A program made the translations under genes and the position numbers. A stretch of DNA of 64,000 nucleotides from Rhodocaloribacter litoris (GTDB lineage: Bacteria; Bacteroidota; Rhodothermia; Rhodothermales; ISCAR-4553): positions 2,151,759-2,215,758 of the forward strand of contig NZ_CP076718.1 of the NCBI RefSeq assembly GCF_011682235.2, written 5' to 3'. Below are positions 45,354 through 53,426 of this stretch, piece by piece (position 1 is the stretch's first letter; every line of letters starts with the position of its first letter). The notes beneath the pieces are model-generated. The model was given only the letters and a program-made list of their open reading frames with translations, ran no database searches and was not told the origin of the DNA.

Positions 45354-46454
45354 TCACTCCACCGCATTGCGCCGGATGACGTGGTAGCCGAACGGCGTCT
45401 CGACCGGCTCCGGCGCGATCTGGCCGACCTGGAGCCGGGCCAGGGCTTCGTCGAAGGCAGGAATCATCTGCCCCTTGAACCACCGGCCGAGATCACCACC
45501 GGCCGCCGCGGTGGGGCCGTCGGAGTACTGCGCGGCCATCGCAGCAAAACGGGAAGGATCCTGCTCGAGCCGGGCAATGAGCTCCTTCGCCCGCGCATAG
45601 GCTTCCTCCTTCGACCGGGTCACTTCCGGTCCGGCCCGCTCGGCCCCCTGGTATGCGATCAGGATGTGGGAACCGGCATACTGTTCGAGCGCGACACGCC
45701 GGACGAAGGCGTAACCGATCGCGGGGAACAGAACCGGCCCCCCGACCTCCCCGTAGTCGAGCCCCTGGAGCGTTTCCAGCAGCCCCTCCGGCAGCGGGTC
45801 GCTCTCTTTCAAGCCTCCGAGAAAGATGGCCGCGTCGCCAAAGTCATTGTATTCTTCGGCGTAGGCGTCGAACGTCTCGGCGTTCACGTCCGGCTGCAGG
45901 GCACGCGCCAGCGAGTCGGCCGCCTCCTGCGTGCGCGTCACCGAGGGCGGCACGTGCGGGGAGCCCTGGAAGCCGATGAAGAACGCCTCGGCCCCGTAAT
46001 GGGGCGCGCGCAGGTCGTCCCGCCGGATGACGTGGTAGCCGAAGGGCGTCTCGACGGGAACGGGGGTGATGGCCCCGACGGCCAGGCTGTCCACGGCGGC
46101 TTCGAAGGCCGGGGCCATCTGCCCGCGCTGCCAGGTGCCCAGGCGACCGCCCTGCGGCCCGGAGGGCCCGTCGGACGCCTCCCGGGCCAGTTGCTCGAAC
46201 CGGGACGGATCGTCCCTGAGTTGCTCGATCAACGACAGCGCCCGCGCCCGGGCCTCCTCCTTGGTGCGCGTCACGTGCGGTGCGGCCCGCAGCGCCCCCT
46301 GATAGGCGATCAGGATGTGCGAAGCGGCATAGTCCCCCTCGGCGACGAACATCTGACCGGGGGCGCCGTCCGTCGCCGGTGCCTCCGCTGCATTACCGCC
46401 ACAACCGGCCAGGACCAGCACGAGCGCCACGAGAAAAAAAGAAGTCGTTTTCAT
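45354..46454 (-). CDS. Peptidyl-prolyl isomerase lipoprotein with three parvulin-type repeats
   Basis: A 366-residue exported protein with a lipobox (LVALVLVLAGCGG). Three parvulin (PpiC) units follow: about 40-145 (ASHILIAYQGA to ETPFGYHVIRR), 150-255 (AFFIGFQGSPH to IGYAFVRR) and 256-366 (GSHILIAYQGA to ETPFGYHVIRR). The first and third are well kept and very similar; the middle lacks the SHIL histidine and the FGYH end and looks degenerate. It would speed proline isomerisation during folding of outer-membrane proteins in the periplasm. ATG 46454 is chosen as the start of the signal peptide. Confidence 0.9.
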   Translation of the reverse strand: MKTTSFFLVALVLVLAGCGGNAAEAPATDGAPGQMFVAEGDYAASHILIAYQGALRAAPHVTRTKEEARARALSLIEQLRDDPSRFEQLAREASDGPSGPQGGRLGTWQRGQMAPAFEAAVDSLAVGAITPVPVETPFGYHVIRRDDLRAPHYGAEAFFIGFQGSPHVPPSVTRTQEAADSLARALQPDVNAETFDAYAEEYNDFGDAAIFLGGLKESDPLPEGLLETLQGLDYGEVGGPVLFPAIGYAFVRRVALEQYAGSHILIAYQGAERAGPEVTRSKEEAYARAKELIARLEQDPSRFAAMAAQYSDGPTAAAGGDLGRWFKGQMIPAFDEALARLQVGQIAPEPVETPFGYHVIRRNAVE

Positions 46455-46576
46455 CTTGATGAGTCTGGGGAAAAAAGGAAACAAGGCAGGGGTGAACGAG
46501 CAACCGTGCCGGTGGTTTCGAAACGCGATCGGTCAGGCCGGTAACGTGAACGGATGCAGCCCGGTACCATCCTCCA

Positions 46577-47974
46577 TCAGAGCTCGAACGATTCCCGGTA
46601 TTCGGGAATGACCACGTCGCGGTAGCCCCGGGCTTCGAGCGCCTGTTTGAAGGCCTCCTGCCGCTCGGGAGCCCCGTGGACGAGGAAGATGCGGCGGAGC
46701 CGGTCGCGGTCGAGCCGGCCGATGAAGTCGAGCAGGCCCGGTTCGTCGGCATGGGCGGAAAGGCTGTTCATCACGACGACCTCGGCGCGGAGCGCGTGTG
46801 GCTCCCCGAAGATGCGCACCTCGGGCCGCCGCTCGACGATGCGCTTGCCGAGCGTGTGGTCGGCGCAGTAGCCGACGATCATCACCGTGTTGCGGGGATC
46901 TTCGATGTTGTGGCGGAGGTGGTGGAGGATGCGCCCGGCCTCACACATGCCGGAGGCCGAGATGATGACCATGGGCACCTGCTGCCCGTTGAGGGCCTTG
47001 GACTTTTCCACGTCGCGGACGTAGGTCAGCCGTTCGAAGCCGAAGGGGTCGTCGTCTTCGAGCAGGTACTGGCGCAGGTCACGGTCGTAGCACTCGGGGT
47101 GGGCGGCGTAGATGCCGGTCGCGTTGACGGCCAGCGGGCTGTCCACGTACACCGGGATGGGCGGCAGGCGTCCTTCGTTCCACAGCTGGTCGAGCGCGTA
47201 GACGATCTCCTGCGTGCGCCCGACGGCGAAGGCCGGGATGATGACCTTGCCGCCACGGCCGCTGGTGCGCGTGATCACCTCGGCCAGGCGCTCCTTCGTC
47301 CGCGCCCCCGGCTCGTGCACTTCCCCGCCGTAGGTCGACTCGGAGATGAGGACGTCGCAGTCCGCCATGGGCTGGGGATCGCGGAGGATGGGCCGGCCCG
47401 GGTTGCCCACGTCGCCGGTGAAGCCGAGGCGCACGGTACGGCCGTTCTCCCGGATCGTGAGCACCATCGTGGCCGAGCCGAGGATGTGCCCGGCATCCCG
47501 GTATTCGACTTCCACGCCCGGCACCGGGACGAAGGGGCTCCGGTAGGAGACGCCGGTGAAGTGCTCGAGCACGGCCTCGGCCTCTTCCACCCGGTAGAGG
47601 GGCTCCACCGGCGGCTTGCCTTTCTTCCGGTGCAGTTTGTTGACGAAGGCCGCGTCCTTCTCCTGGATGTAGGCGCTGTCGAGCAGCATCAGCGAGCACA
47701 GGCTGTAGGTGGCGTGCGTGGCATAGATGCGCCCGCGGAACCCCTCTTTCCAGAGCTTCGGCAACAGCCCGGCGTGGTCGATGTGGGCGTGCGAGAGGAG
47801 CACGGCGTCGAGCGCGGCCGGGTCGAAGGGAAAATGGCGGTTGAGGTGGTCGGCCTCGGCCCGGCGCCCCTGAAACAGGCCGCAGTCGAGCAGGAGCCGG
47901 TGGCCGCCGTCGAGTTCGACGAGGTGTTTCGATCCGGTGACGGTGCGGGCGGCGCCGTAGAAGGTAAGCTTCAT
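46577..47974 (-). CDS. MBL-fold beta-CASP ribonuclease (RNA exonuclease/CPSF-like)
   Basis: A 465-residue metallo-beta-lactamase-fold nuclease. Metal motifs are LLSHAHIDHAGLLP (HxHxDH), the motif-3 histidine in DAGHILGSA and the aspartate in GFTGDVGN. The beta-CASP motifs follow: STYGGEVHE (A), IIPAFAVGRTQEI, and the late histidines in SLSAHADEPGLL and LVHGAPERQ. Family members process or degrade RNA, in bacteria often with 5' exonuclease activity. No signal peptide is present. It lies 18 bases after a beta-lactamase-like gene, so the two may share a transcript. Confidence 0.93.
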   Translation of the reverse strand: MKLTFYGAARTVTGSKHLVELDGGHRLLLDCGLFQGRRAEADHLNRHFPFDPAALDAVLLSHAHIDHAGLLPKLWKEGFRGRIYATHATYSLCSLMLLDSAYIQEKDAAFVNKLHRKKGKPPVEPLYRVEEAEAVLEHFTGVSYRSPFVPVPGVEVEYRDAGHILGSATMVLTIRENGRTVRLGFTGDVGNPGRPILRDPQPMADCDVLISESTYGGEVHEPGARTKERLAEVITRTSGRGGKVIIPAFAVGRTQEIVYALDQLWNEGRLPPIPVYVDSPLAVNATGIYAAHPECYDRDLRQYLLEDDDPFGFERLTYVRDVEKSKALNGQQVPMVIISASGMCEAGRILHHLRHNIEDPRNTVMIVGYCADHTLGKRIVERRPEVRIFGEPHALRAEVVVMNSLSAHADEPGLLDFIGRLDRDRLRRIFLVHGAPERQEAFKQALEARGYRDVVIPEYRESFEL

Positions 47975-47992
47975 GGGAGGGAACCGGTCACG

Positions 47993-48955
47993 TCAGTGCT
48001 GATGGTCTGCTTCGACAGGAACGCCTCCGCGCAGCCGTGTGTGCACGGCCCGGGCGATGTCCGCCCCGAGCGTCGCCGCCACGTGCGGGTCTTCGATCCC
48101 TTCGATGAGGATCACGAGCACGTACGGCGCGTCCCCGGCCGGATAGACGATGGCGGCGTCGTGATGGATACCGGTGATCCAGCCCGTTTTGTGCGCCACG
48201 CGCGTCCCCGCCGGCAGCCCGGCCGGGATCATCTCGTTGAAGCGCTGTTCGAGCAGGATGCCGATCATCTCACGGTCGGCCTCCGGCGAGACGGCCCGCC
48301 CTGCGGCGAGGGCTTCGAGCAGGGCCGCCAGGGCCGGCGCCGTCGTCACATTGTTGAGGCCCTGCCGGTACGCCGCGAGGTCCTCGACGCCCCGCAGTAC
48401 CCGCATCCCGTGCCCGCCCAGGCGCTCGACCGTCGCCTGCACCGAATCCGCCGAGACGACGTCGATGAGCAGGTTCGTGGCCAGGTTCGAGGAGACGGTG
48501 ATCATGCGATCGACGAGGTCGCGGAGGGCCATACGCGTGCCGAGGCGCTCATAGAGGGCGTCGTCCGAGTCGTCCTCGATCCGGTACGGCGAACCGTCGA
48601 CGATGGAGCGGAAGGCGTTGCGGACCGTGAGCGAGTCGGAGAGGCGGAAGCGGCCGAGGGCGGCCTGCCGGTAGACCTCGATCATGACCGGCACCTTCAT
48701 GGTGCTGGCCGCATGGAAGGGCCGGTCGGGCAGGCGGTCGAGGCGGGTGCCGGTGGCGGCGTCGCGCACACTGACGGCGACGACGGCCTCCGGCTGCCGG
48801 GCGACGATCTCGTCGAGGACGGCTTCGAGCGGTTTCACGGGTGCCGGGTCGCTGCAGGTGCCGAAGAAGAGGAGGAGCAGGAGCGCCGGGAGCCGGCCGC
48901 GGCTTCGTCTCCGGGTGCCCGGTGAACGGGCGGGCAACGCATCGGTTCGTCTCAT
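47993..48955 (-). CDS. Class A beta-lactamase-like serine hydrolase
   Basis: A 320-residue exported protein with a hydrophobic signal (LPALLLLLFFGTCSD, a possible lipoprotein cysteine). The penicillin-recognising fold is marked by the nucleophile motif S84-T-M-K87, S155-S-N157 in place of the usual SDN, and K256-T-G258. The residue that aligns with the deacylating Glu166 (E-x-x-L-N in class A enzymes) is Arg197 in RQGLN, so hydrolysis of beta-lactams is doubtful; Glu191 nearby might compensate. It may act on peptidoglycan or another substrate. The ATG at 48955 opens an arginine-rich leader. Confidence 0.87.
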   Translation of the reverse strand: MRRTDALPARSPGTRRRSRGRLPALLLLLFFGTCSDPAPVKPLEAVLDEIVARQPEAVVAVSVRDAATGTRLDRLPDRPFHAASTMKVPVMIEVYRQAALGRFRLSDSLTVRNAFRSIVDGSPYRIEDDSDDALYERLGTRMALRDLVDRMITVSSNLATNLLIDVVSADSVQATVERLGGHGMRVLRGVEDLAAYRQGLNNVTTAPALAALLEALAAGRAVSPEADREMIGILLEQRFNEMIPAGLPAGTRVAHKTGWITGIHHDAAIVYPAGDAPYVLVILIEGIEDPHVAATLGADIARAVHTRLRGGVPVEADHQH

Positions 48956-48976
48956 GGGCTCGTCGGCGGTTTCGGG

Positions 48977-49429
48977 TCAATGCCGCCGGTAATCCAGTTT
49001 GCGCGGGGCCGGTTCGATCCGCCGCCACACCTCCTCCAGCCGGAAGCCCGTGGGGAAGACGCCGGTGTGATACCACAGCGAATCGCCCACCACCCGGGCC
49101 TGGAAGCGGATGTCGAGTCCCACGAGGGCACCGCTGCTGTGGTATTCGATGTGCTCGATGTAGACGCTGTCCCCCAAGAGGGTGTAGCGCCCGCCGCCGG
49201 CCTGTATGTCCTCACCGTCTTCCGTCTGGTATCCCCAGGCGAAATGCGTCGAGTTGAGGATCTTGGTCGACGGCGGCACCTGCCGGGTCACCAGCACGGT
49301 ATCCGGATAGACCTGGCGCTGGGAAACGAGCCGCCAGCTTCCCTCCAGCATGTTGGCCGGCGCCTGGGCCTGCCCTTCGAAGGCCGGGAGGATCAGCAGC
49401 ACCGCAAAGCATGTAGCCGTCGTTTTCAT
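48977..49429 (-). CDS. Exported lipocalin-like hypothetical protein
   Basis: A 150-residue secreted protein. A signal peptide (TCFAVLLILPAFEGQAQA) is followed by a strand-rich domain opening LEGSWRLVSQRQVYPD, with GGGRYTLLGDSVYIEHIEYH and SLWYHTGVFPTGFRLEEVWRR. The pattern is that of small lipocalin-like or DUF4488-type beta-barrel proteins. Ligand and role are unknown. GGAGGT directly upstream of ATG 49429 decides the start. It precedes the beta-lactamase-like gene by 21 bases. Confidence 0.75.
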   Translation of the reverse strand: MKTTATCFAVLLILPAFEGQAQAPANMLEGSWRLVSQRQVYPDTVLVTRQVPPSTKILNSTHFAWGYQTEDGEDIQAGGGRYTLLGDSVYIEHIEYHSSGALVGLDIRFQARVVGDSLWYHTGVFPTGFRLEEVWRRIEPAPRKLDYRRH

Positions 49430-49531
49430 AGGGGACCTCCTTGCGTCGGATGAGCGGGTGTTCCGCTTCACCTTAAGCGGTTCTGCGGGCATAATCAAGC
49501 GCCCCGGGGCGGCGGAACGACAAAAGACGCC

Positions 49532-49563
49532 GGTGCCGCGCCTCCGGGTGGAGACGCGGCACC
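49532..49563 (-). terminator. Long GC hairpin, possible terminator downstream of ftsZ
   Basis: GGTGCCGCG-C-CTCC pairs with GGAG-A-CGCGGCACC, a 13-pair stem with one mismatch and a four-base loop. On the minus strand GGCGTCTTTTG follows, a weak T-tract, so it may end the leftward dcw transcript. Confidence 0.5.
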
Positions 49564-49613
49564 GGGCCGTACCGAACCACAACCGCCCGGATGCGCCGGG
49601 GCGACGCACCGGG

Positions 49614-49856
49614 CTAGCGAGGGCCTTGCTCAAGGGCCGCAACGGGGCTGGAGGTCCCGCGTTGTCTCGCCGGAGGCACGTGCGGTGGGTTCGTTTTCGA
49701 GATCGTCGCGGCGGGCGGGCATACCCGGGCCCCTCCGACCGGCGGAGCCGGGCGCGCGCGGAGCCACCGGACGATCAGCCACACGGCCGCGCCGAACTCG
49801 ACCAGCAGGATCAGTCCCAGGATCGACAGGGCGATATGATGAAGCCAGGCGTCCAT
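49614..49856 (-). CDS. Small single-pass membrane protein, hypothetical
   Basis: An 80-residue frame with one hydrophobic helix (IALSILGLILLVEFGAAVWLIV) flanked by histidines and by a basic WLRARP, then a disordered tail. It begins 70 bases after the ftsZ stop, within the same transcript and before a hairpin. The tail is low-complexity and the ribosome binding site is weak, so the frame may not be a real gene. I do not recognise it. Confidence 0.4.
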   Translation of the reverse strand: MDAWLHHIALSILGLILLVEFGAAVWLIVRWLRARPAPPVGGARVCPPAATISKTNPPHVPPARQRGTSSPVAALEQGPR

Positions 49857-49926
49857 GTGCCGGTACCGGCCCGCCCCGGGGCGAGGCGGCCGGACCGCGG
49901 CCGGGAGGAGCACACCCGGACCCCGC

Positions 49927-51165
49927 TCAGTCCATCATCTTGCGCAGGAACGCCGGGATCTCGGTGTCGTCTTTGCGGATACGGTCGGAACGCTCCTTGA
50001 CCCCCTCCATCTGGAGGCGATGCACCCTGCGGCCCTCGTCTTCGTCGGCCGGTACGGAGACCGGAGCCCGGCGAACGTAGGCGGGCACATCGAGCTGCTT
50101 CAGGTTCTCCTCGCCCTTGTAGGGAGCGACGGCCCCCTCGGGCTGCAGCGGGACCGTCCGGCGCATACCCTGCCCTTTCTGAGATTTGTCTTTGTCGAAG
50201 CCGGTGGCAATGACGGTGATGCGCAGGTCGTCGCCCATCGACTCGTCGATGACCGTACCGAAGATGACCTCCACGTCGTCGCCGGCCTCGCGCTGGATGA
50301 TGCTCGTGGCCTGCGTGGCTTCCCGGATGCCGAGCGAGCGCCCCGCGGTGATGTTGACCAGCACGTTGCGGGCCCCGGCGATCTCGACGCCTTCGAGCAG
50401 CGGGCTGGAGATGGCCTCGATGGCCGCCTTCTCGGCGCGGTTCTCGCCCGAGGCGGTGGCCGAGCCCATGAGCGCGGTGCCGCCGTCCTTCATGGTCGTC
50501 TTCACGTCGGCGAAGTCGAGGTTGATCAGGCCGTGCACGGTGATCAGGTCGCTGATGCCGCGCGTGGCGTTGTAGAGCACCTCGTCCGCCTTCTTGAAGG
50601 CCTCAATGAGCGTGGCCTCCGGGACGAGGTCGAGCAGGCGCTCGTTCGAGATGGTGATGAGGGTATCGACGTTGTCGCGCAGCAGGGCGATGCCGGCTTC
50701 GGCGGCCTGCATCCGGCGCCGGCCTTCGGCCAGGAACGGCTTGGTGACGATGGCGACGGAGAGGATGCCGAGCCGGCGGGCGATGGCGGCCACGACGGGC
50801 GCCCCGCCGGTCCCGGTGCCCCCTCCCATGCCGGCCGTGATGAAGGCCATGTCGAAGCCGCGCAGGAGGGTTTCGATCTCCTCCCGGCTCTCCTCGACGG
50901 CTTCGGCGCCGACGCTCGGGCGGGCGCCCGCGCCGAGGCCCTTCGTCAGGCCGCGCCCGGCCTGGATCTTGTGCGGCGCCCGGTTGGCCTCCAGCGCCTG
51001 CGCATCGGTGTTGATGGCGATAAACTCGACGCCCTGAATGCCCTGCTCCATCATGTTGTTGATGGCGTTGCCGCCCCCTCCACCGACGCCGATGACGCAG
51101 ATCTTCGCGTCTTCACGCTCGCTGGAAAGGTCGTCGAAGGCAAAGCTGTTGCTGAACGTTTCCAT
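49927..51165 (-). CDS. ftsZ: Cell division protein FtsZ
   Basis: A 412-residue tubulin-like GTPase that forms the division ring. It has the N-terminal nucleotide strand KICVIGVGGGGGNAINNM, the tubulin signature GGGTGTGGAP, the T7 region NLDFADVKTTM and a flexible C-terminal linker. The last residues, EIPAFLRK, are the conserved peptide that binds FtsA. GGAGG lies eight bases before ATG 51165. It is the last of the eleven dcw genes in the leftward cluster, 110 bases after ftsA. Confidence 0.98.
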   Translation of the reverse strand: METFSNSFAFDDLSSEREDAKICVIGVGGGGGNAINNMMEQGIQGVEFIAINTDAQALEANRAPHKIQAGRGLTKGLGAGARPSVGAEAVEESREEIETLLRGFDMAFITAGMGGGTGTGGAPVVAAIARRLGILSVAIVTKPFLAEGRRRMQAAEAGIALLRDNVDTLITISNERLLDLVPEATLIEAFKKADEVLYNATRGISDLITVHGLINLDFADVKTTMKDGGTALMGSATASGENRAEKAAIEAISSPLLEGVEIAGARNVLVNITAGRSLGIREATQATSIIQREAGDDVEVIFGTVIDESMGDDLRITVIATGFDKDKSQKGQGMRRTVPLQPEGAVAPYKGEENLKQLDVPAYVRRAPVSVPADEDEGRRVHRLQMEGVKERSDRIRKDDTEIPAFLRKMMD

Positions 51166-51275
51166 AGGTTCCTCCAGTTGTCGTTCGGTTCTGGCCGTGT
51201 GGCCCGCGGCTGATCGCTTGTGGTCTATGCGGCCGGAGCCGGCCGCGAGGCCCGGGTGAGCGGCCCGGGTATCGT

Positions 51276-52547
51276 TCAGAGTTCGTCGAACCAGGTCTTC
51301 ATGCGCCCTGCGATTTTGGCGACGAGACCCTGGCCCGGGATCGATTCGGTCTCGATGAGGCTGCCCATCTCGCCCCGGAAGGGCGTCCCGCCGAGCAGTT
51401 CGGGGCGCAGGCCATAGAGCACCAGGCCGACGGCGGTGGCGAACTTCGGGTCGGACACTTCCTCGACCAGGCCGCCGGAGACGCCCATGGGCCGGCCCAG
51501 GCGTGTCTCCATGCCCAGGATTTCGGTGGCCAGCTCGGCCGTTCCGGGGATGAGCGACCCGCCGCCGGTGAGCACTGCGCCGGCGGCCAGATGCCGCATG
51601 TAGCCGCTCCGTTTGATCTCGATGGCCGCGATCTCGAGGATCTCCTCCATGCGCGGCTGGATGATCTGCGCCAGCGTGCTGCGGCCGATGCTCTTGTCCG
51701 GCCGGCCGCCGATGCCCGGGATGCCGATCCGCTCGTCCTCGTCGACCATGTCCACGATGGCGGTGCCGAAGTCGCACTTGAGGCGCTCGGCCTGGTCCCG
51801 CATCACCCCGAGGACCTTGCGGATGTCGTCGGTGACCTGGTTGCCGGCGATGGCGATGACGGCGGTGTGGCGGATGGTGTTGTCCTCGAAGACGGCGATA
51901 TCGGTGGTGCCGCCGCCGATATCGATCAGGGCCACGCCGACCTCCTTCTCGTCGGGATGGAGCACGGCGAAAGAAGAGCCGAGCGGTTCGAGGACCAGGT
52001 CGGCCACCTGATAGCCTGCCTTCTCGACGCACCGGTAGATGTTCTTGGCGGCGGAGACGAGCCCGGTGATGATGTGCACGTTGGCTTCCAGACGCACCCC
52101 GCTCATGCCGACGGGGTCGGCCACGCCGTCCTGCCCGTCGACGATGAAGTCCTGCGGGATGACGTGCAGGATCTCGCGGTCGGCGGGCATGGCCAGGTGC
52201 GTGGTGTCCTCGAGCAGGCGCTGCACGTCGGCCTCGGTGATCTCGCCGTCACGGTTCGAGATGGTGATGACCCCCCGGCTCTGGAGGCTCTGCACGTGGT
52301 CCCCGGCGATGCCGACGATGACGCTCCGCACGCGCACGCCGGCCATGCGCTCGGCTTCGGAGACGGCCTCGCGCACGGCGGCCACCGTCCGGTCGATGTT
52401 GACCACCACACCCCGGTTGAGCCCGTCGGAGGGGGCCAGCCCCATCCCGAGCACGTTGATGCGGCCCAGCTCGTCCACCGACGCGACGACCGCGCAGACC
52501 TTCGTCGTCCCGATGTCGAGCCCCACGACGATACGTTCGTTCATCAT
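51276..52547 (-). CDS. ftsA: Cell division protein FtsA
   Basis: A 423-residue actin-like ATPase that anchors FtsZ to the membrane. It opens VVGLDIGTTKVCAVV (phosphate 1), holds the SHS2/1C insertion, IDIGGGTTDIAVFE (phosphate 2) and AAGAVLTGGGSLIPG (adenosine motif). The C-terminus has an amphipathic helix near GLVAKIAGRMKTWFDEL. AGAGG is found six bases before the double ATG at 52547. It lies between ftsQ and ftsZ. Confidence 0.97.
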   Translation of the reverse strand: MMNERIVVGLDIGTTKVCAVVASVDELGRINVLGMGLAPSDGLNRGVVVNIDRTVAAVREAVSEAERMAGVRVRSVIVGIAGDHVQSLQSRGVITISNRDGEITEADVQRLLEDTTHLAMPADREILHVIPQDFIVDGQDGVADPVGMSGVRLEANVHIITGLVSAAKNIYRCVEKAGYQVADLVLEPLGSSFAVLHPDEKEVGVALIDIGGGTTDIAVFEDNTIRHTAVIAIAGNQVTDDIRKVLGVMRDQAERLKCDFGTAIVDMVDEDERIGIPGIGGRPDKSIGRSTLAQIIQPRMEEILEIAAIEIKRSGYMRHLAAGAVLTGGGSLIPGTAELATEILGMETRLGRPMGVSGGLVEEVSDPKFATAVGLVLYGLRPELLGGTPFRGEMGSLIETESIPGQGLVAKIAGRMKTWFDEL

Positions 52548-52616
52548 AAGCGCCTCTTCCCTTTTTTAATCTTGTTGAATCCGGACCGGTCACGGTGACG
52601 CCCCGGCCCGGCGTTG

Positions 52617-53378
52617 CTATTGCTCTTCGGTAACGATCTGGCTGTCAAAACGGAGGTCGATCAGGCGGAAGTGCTTCTCCGGGCGGGGCAGGACGGCCTG
52701 GTGCCAGAAGGCATGCAGCCGGGTCAGCTTGTCCGAGAAGCCCATGCGGCCGAGCCGCACGGGCACGGCCTCCCGGGCCGGGCCGGGGGTGGTGTAGGCC
52801 CACAGCTCGCCGCCCCGCACCTCCACCTCGGAGACGAGGGCCTCGACCTCGGGCGGCACGGCGGCCAGCGCGGCCAGAAACGCCCGCACGGCCTCCTCCT
52901 GGACGGGCTGCACCGGGTGGTAGGGCTGGCGCAGCCCGCGCACGAGCGGCACATCGTAGGCGGCGCCCGGCACCAGCGGCATCTGCGCCCCGGTGGCGTC
53001 CAGGTAGTGCGACGGCGCCCCGTCGGCCCCGACGACGAGGGCCACCGGCCGCCGCTCCTCGACGTCGATCGCGAGCGTCCCGGTGGGCAGGCGCGTCACC
53101 TCGGCGTGTGCCACCCAGGGATGCCGCACGAGGCGGTCCGCCACCAGCGCCGGATCGAGGTCGAAGAGCACCATGCCGGTATCGACGCGGGCCAGGTCGA
53201 GCAGGGCCGCCCGCTCCGCGTGGTGCGCCCCCTCGATCACGATCTGGCGGCACGGCAGCGTGGCAAGCCACCGCCACCCCAGCAGCCCGGTGACGGCCGT
53301 CGCCAGCAAGGCGGGCAGCAGGATCCACCGGTGCGGCAGCCGGTAGCGGCCCCTTCGACTGCGTTTCGATTCGCTCAT
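52617..53378 (-). CDS. ftsQ: Cell division protein FtsQ/DivIB
   Basis: A 253-residue bitopic membrane protein. A short basic cytosolic end is followed by one membrane segment (WILLPALLATAVTGLLGW), then a POTRA domain (about 45-115, QIVIEGAHHAERAALLDLA to VEERRPVALV) and the beta domain. FtsQ links the early Z-ring to FtsLB and FtsW-FtsI in the periplasm. Sequence conservation is low as usual, so the call rests on POTRA, size and position between murC and ftsA. Confidence 0.93.
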   Translation of the reverse strand: MSESKRSRRGRYRLPHRWILLPALLATAVTGLLGWRWLATLPCRQIVIEGAHHAERAALLDLARVDTGMVLFDLDPALVADRLVRHPWVAHAEVTRLPTGTLAIDVEERRPVALVVGADGAPSHYLDATGAQMPLVPGAAYDVPLVRGLRQPYHPVQPVQEEAVRAFLAALAAVPPEVEALVSEVEVRGGELWAYTTPGPAREAVPVRLGRMGFSDKLTRLHAFWHQAVLPRPEKHFRLIDLRFDSQIVTEEQ

Positions 53379-53426
53379 GTTTTGCCTCCCGAAGCTTCGC
53401 GGCCGGCAGCGGCCGCAGGGGCCGCC

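Noticed and set aside
46676..48925. A 749-codon plus-strand frame opposite the beta-CASP nuclease and the beta-lactamase-like gene
   Set aside because: Both minus-strand proteins carry complete catalytic motif sets; the plus-strand frame has none.
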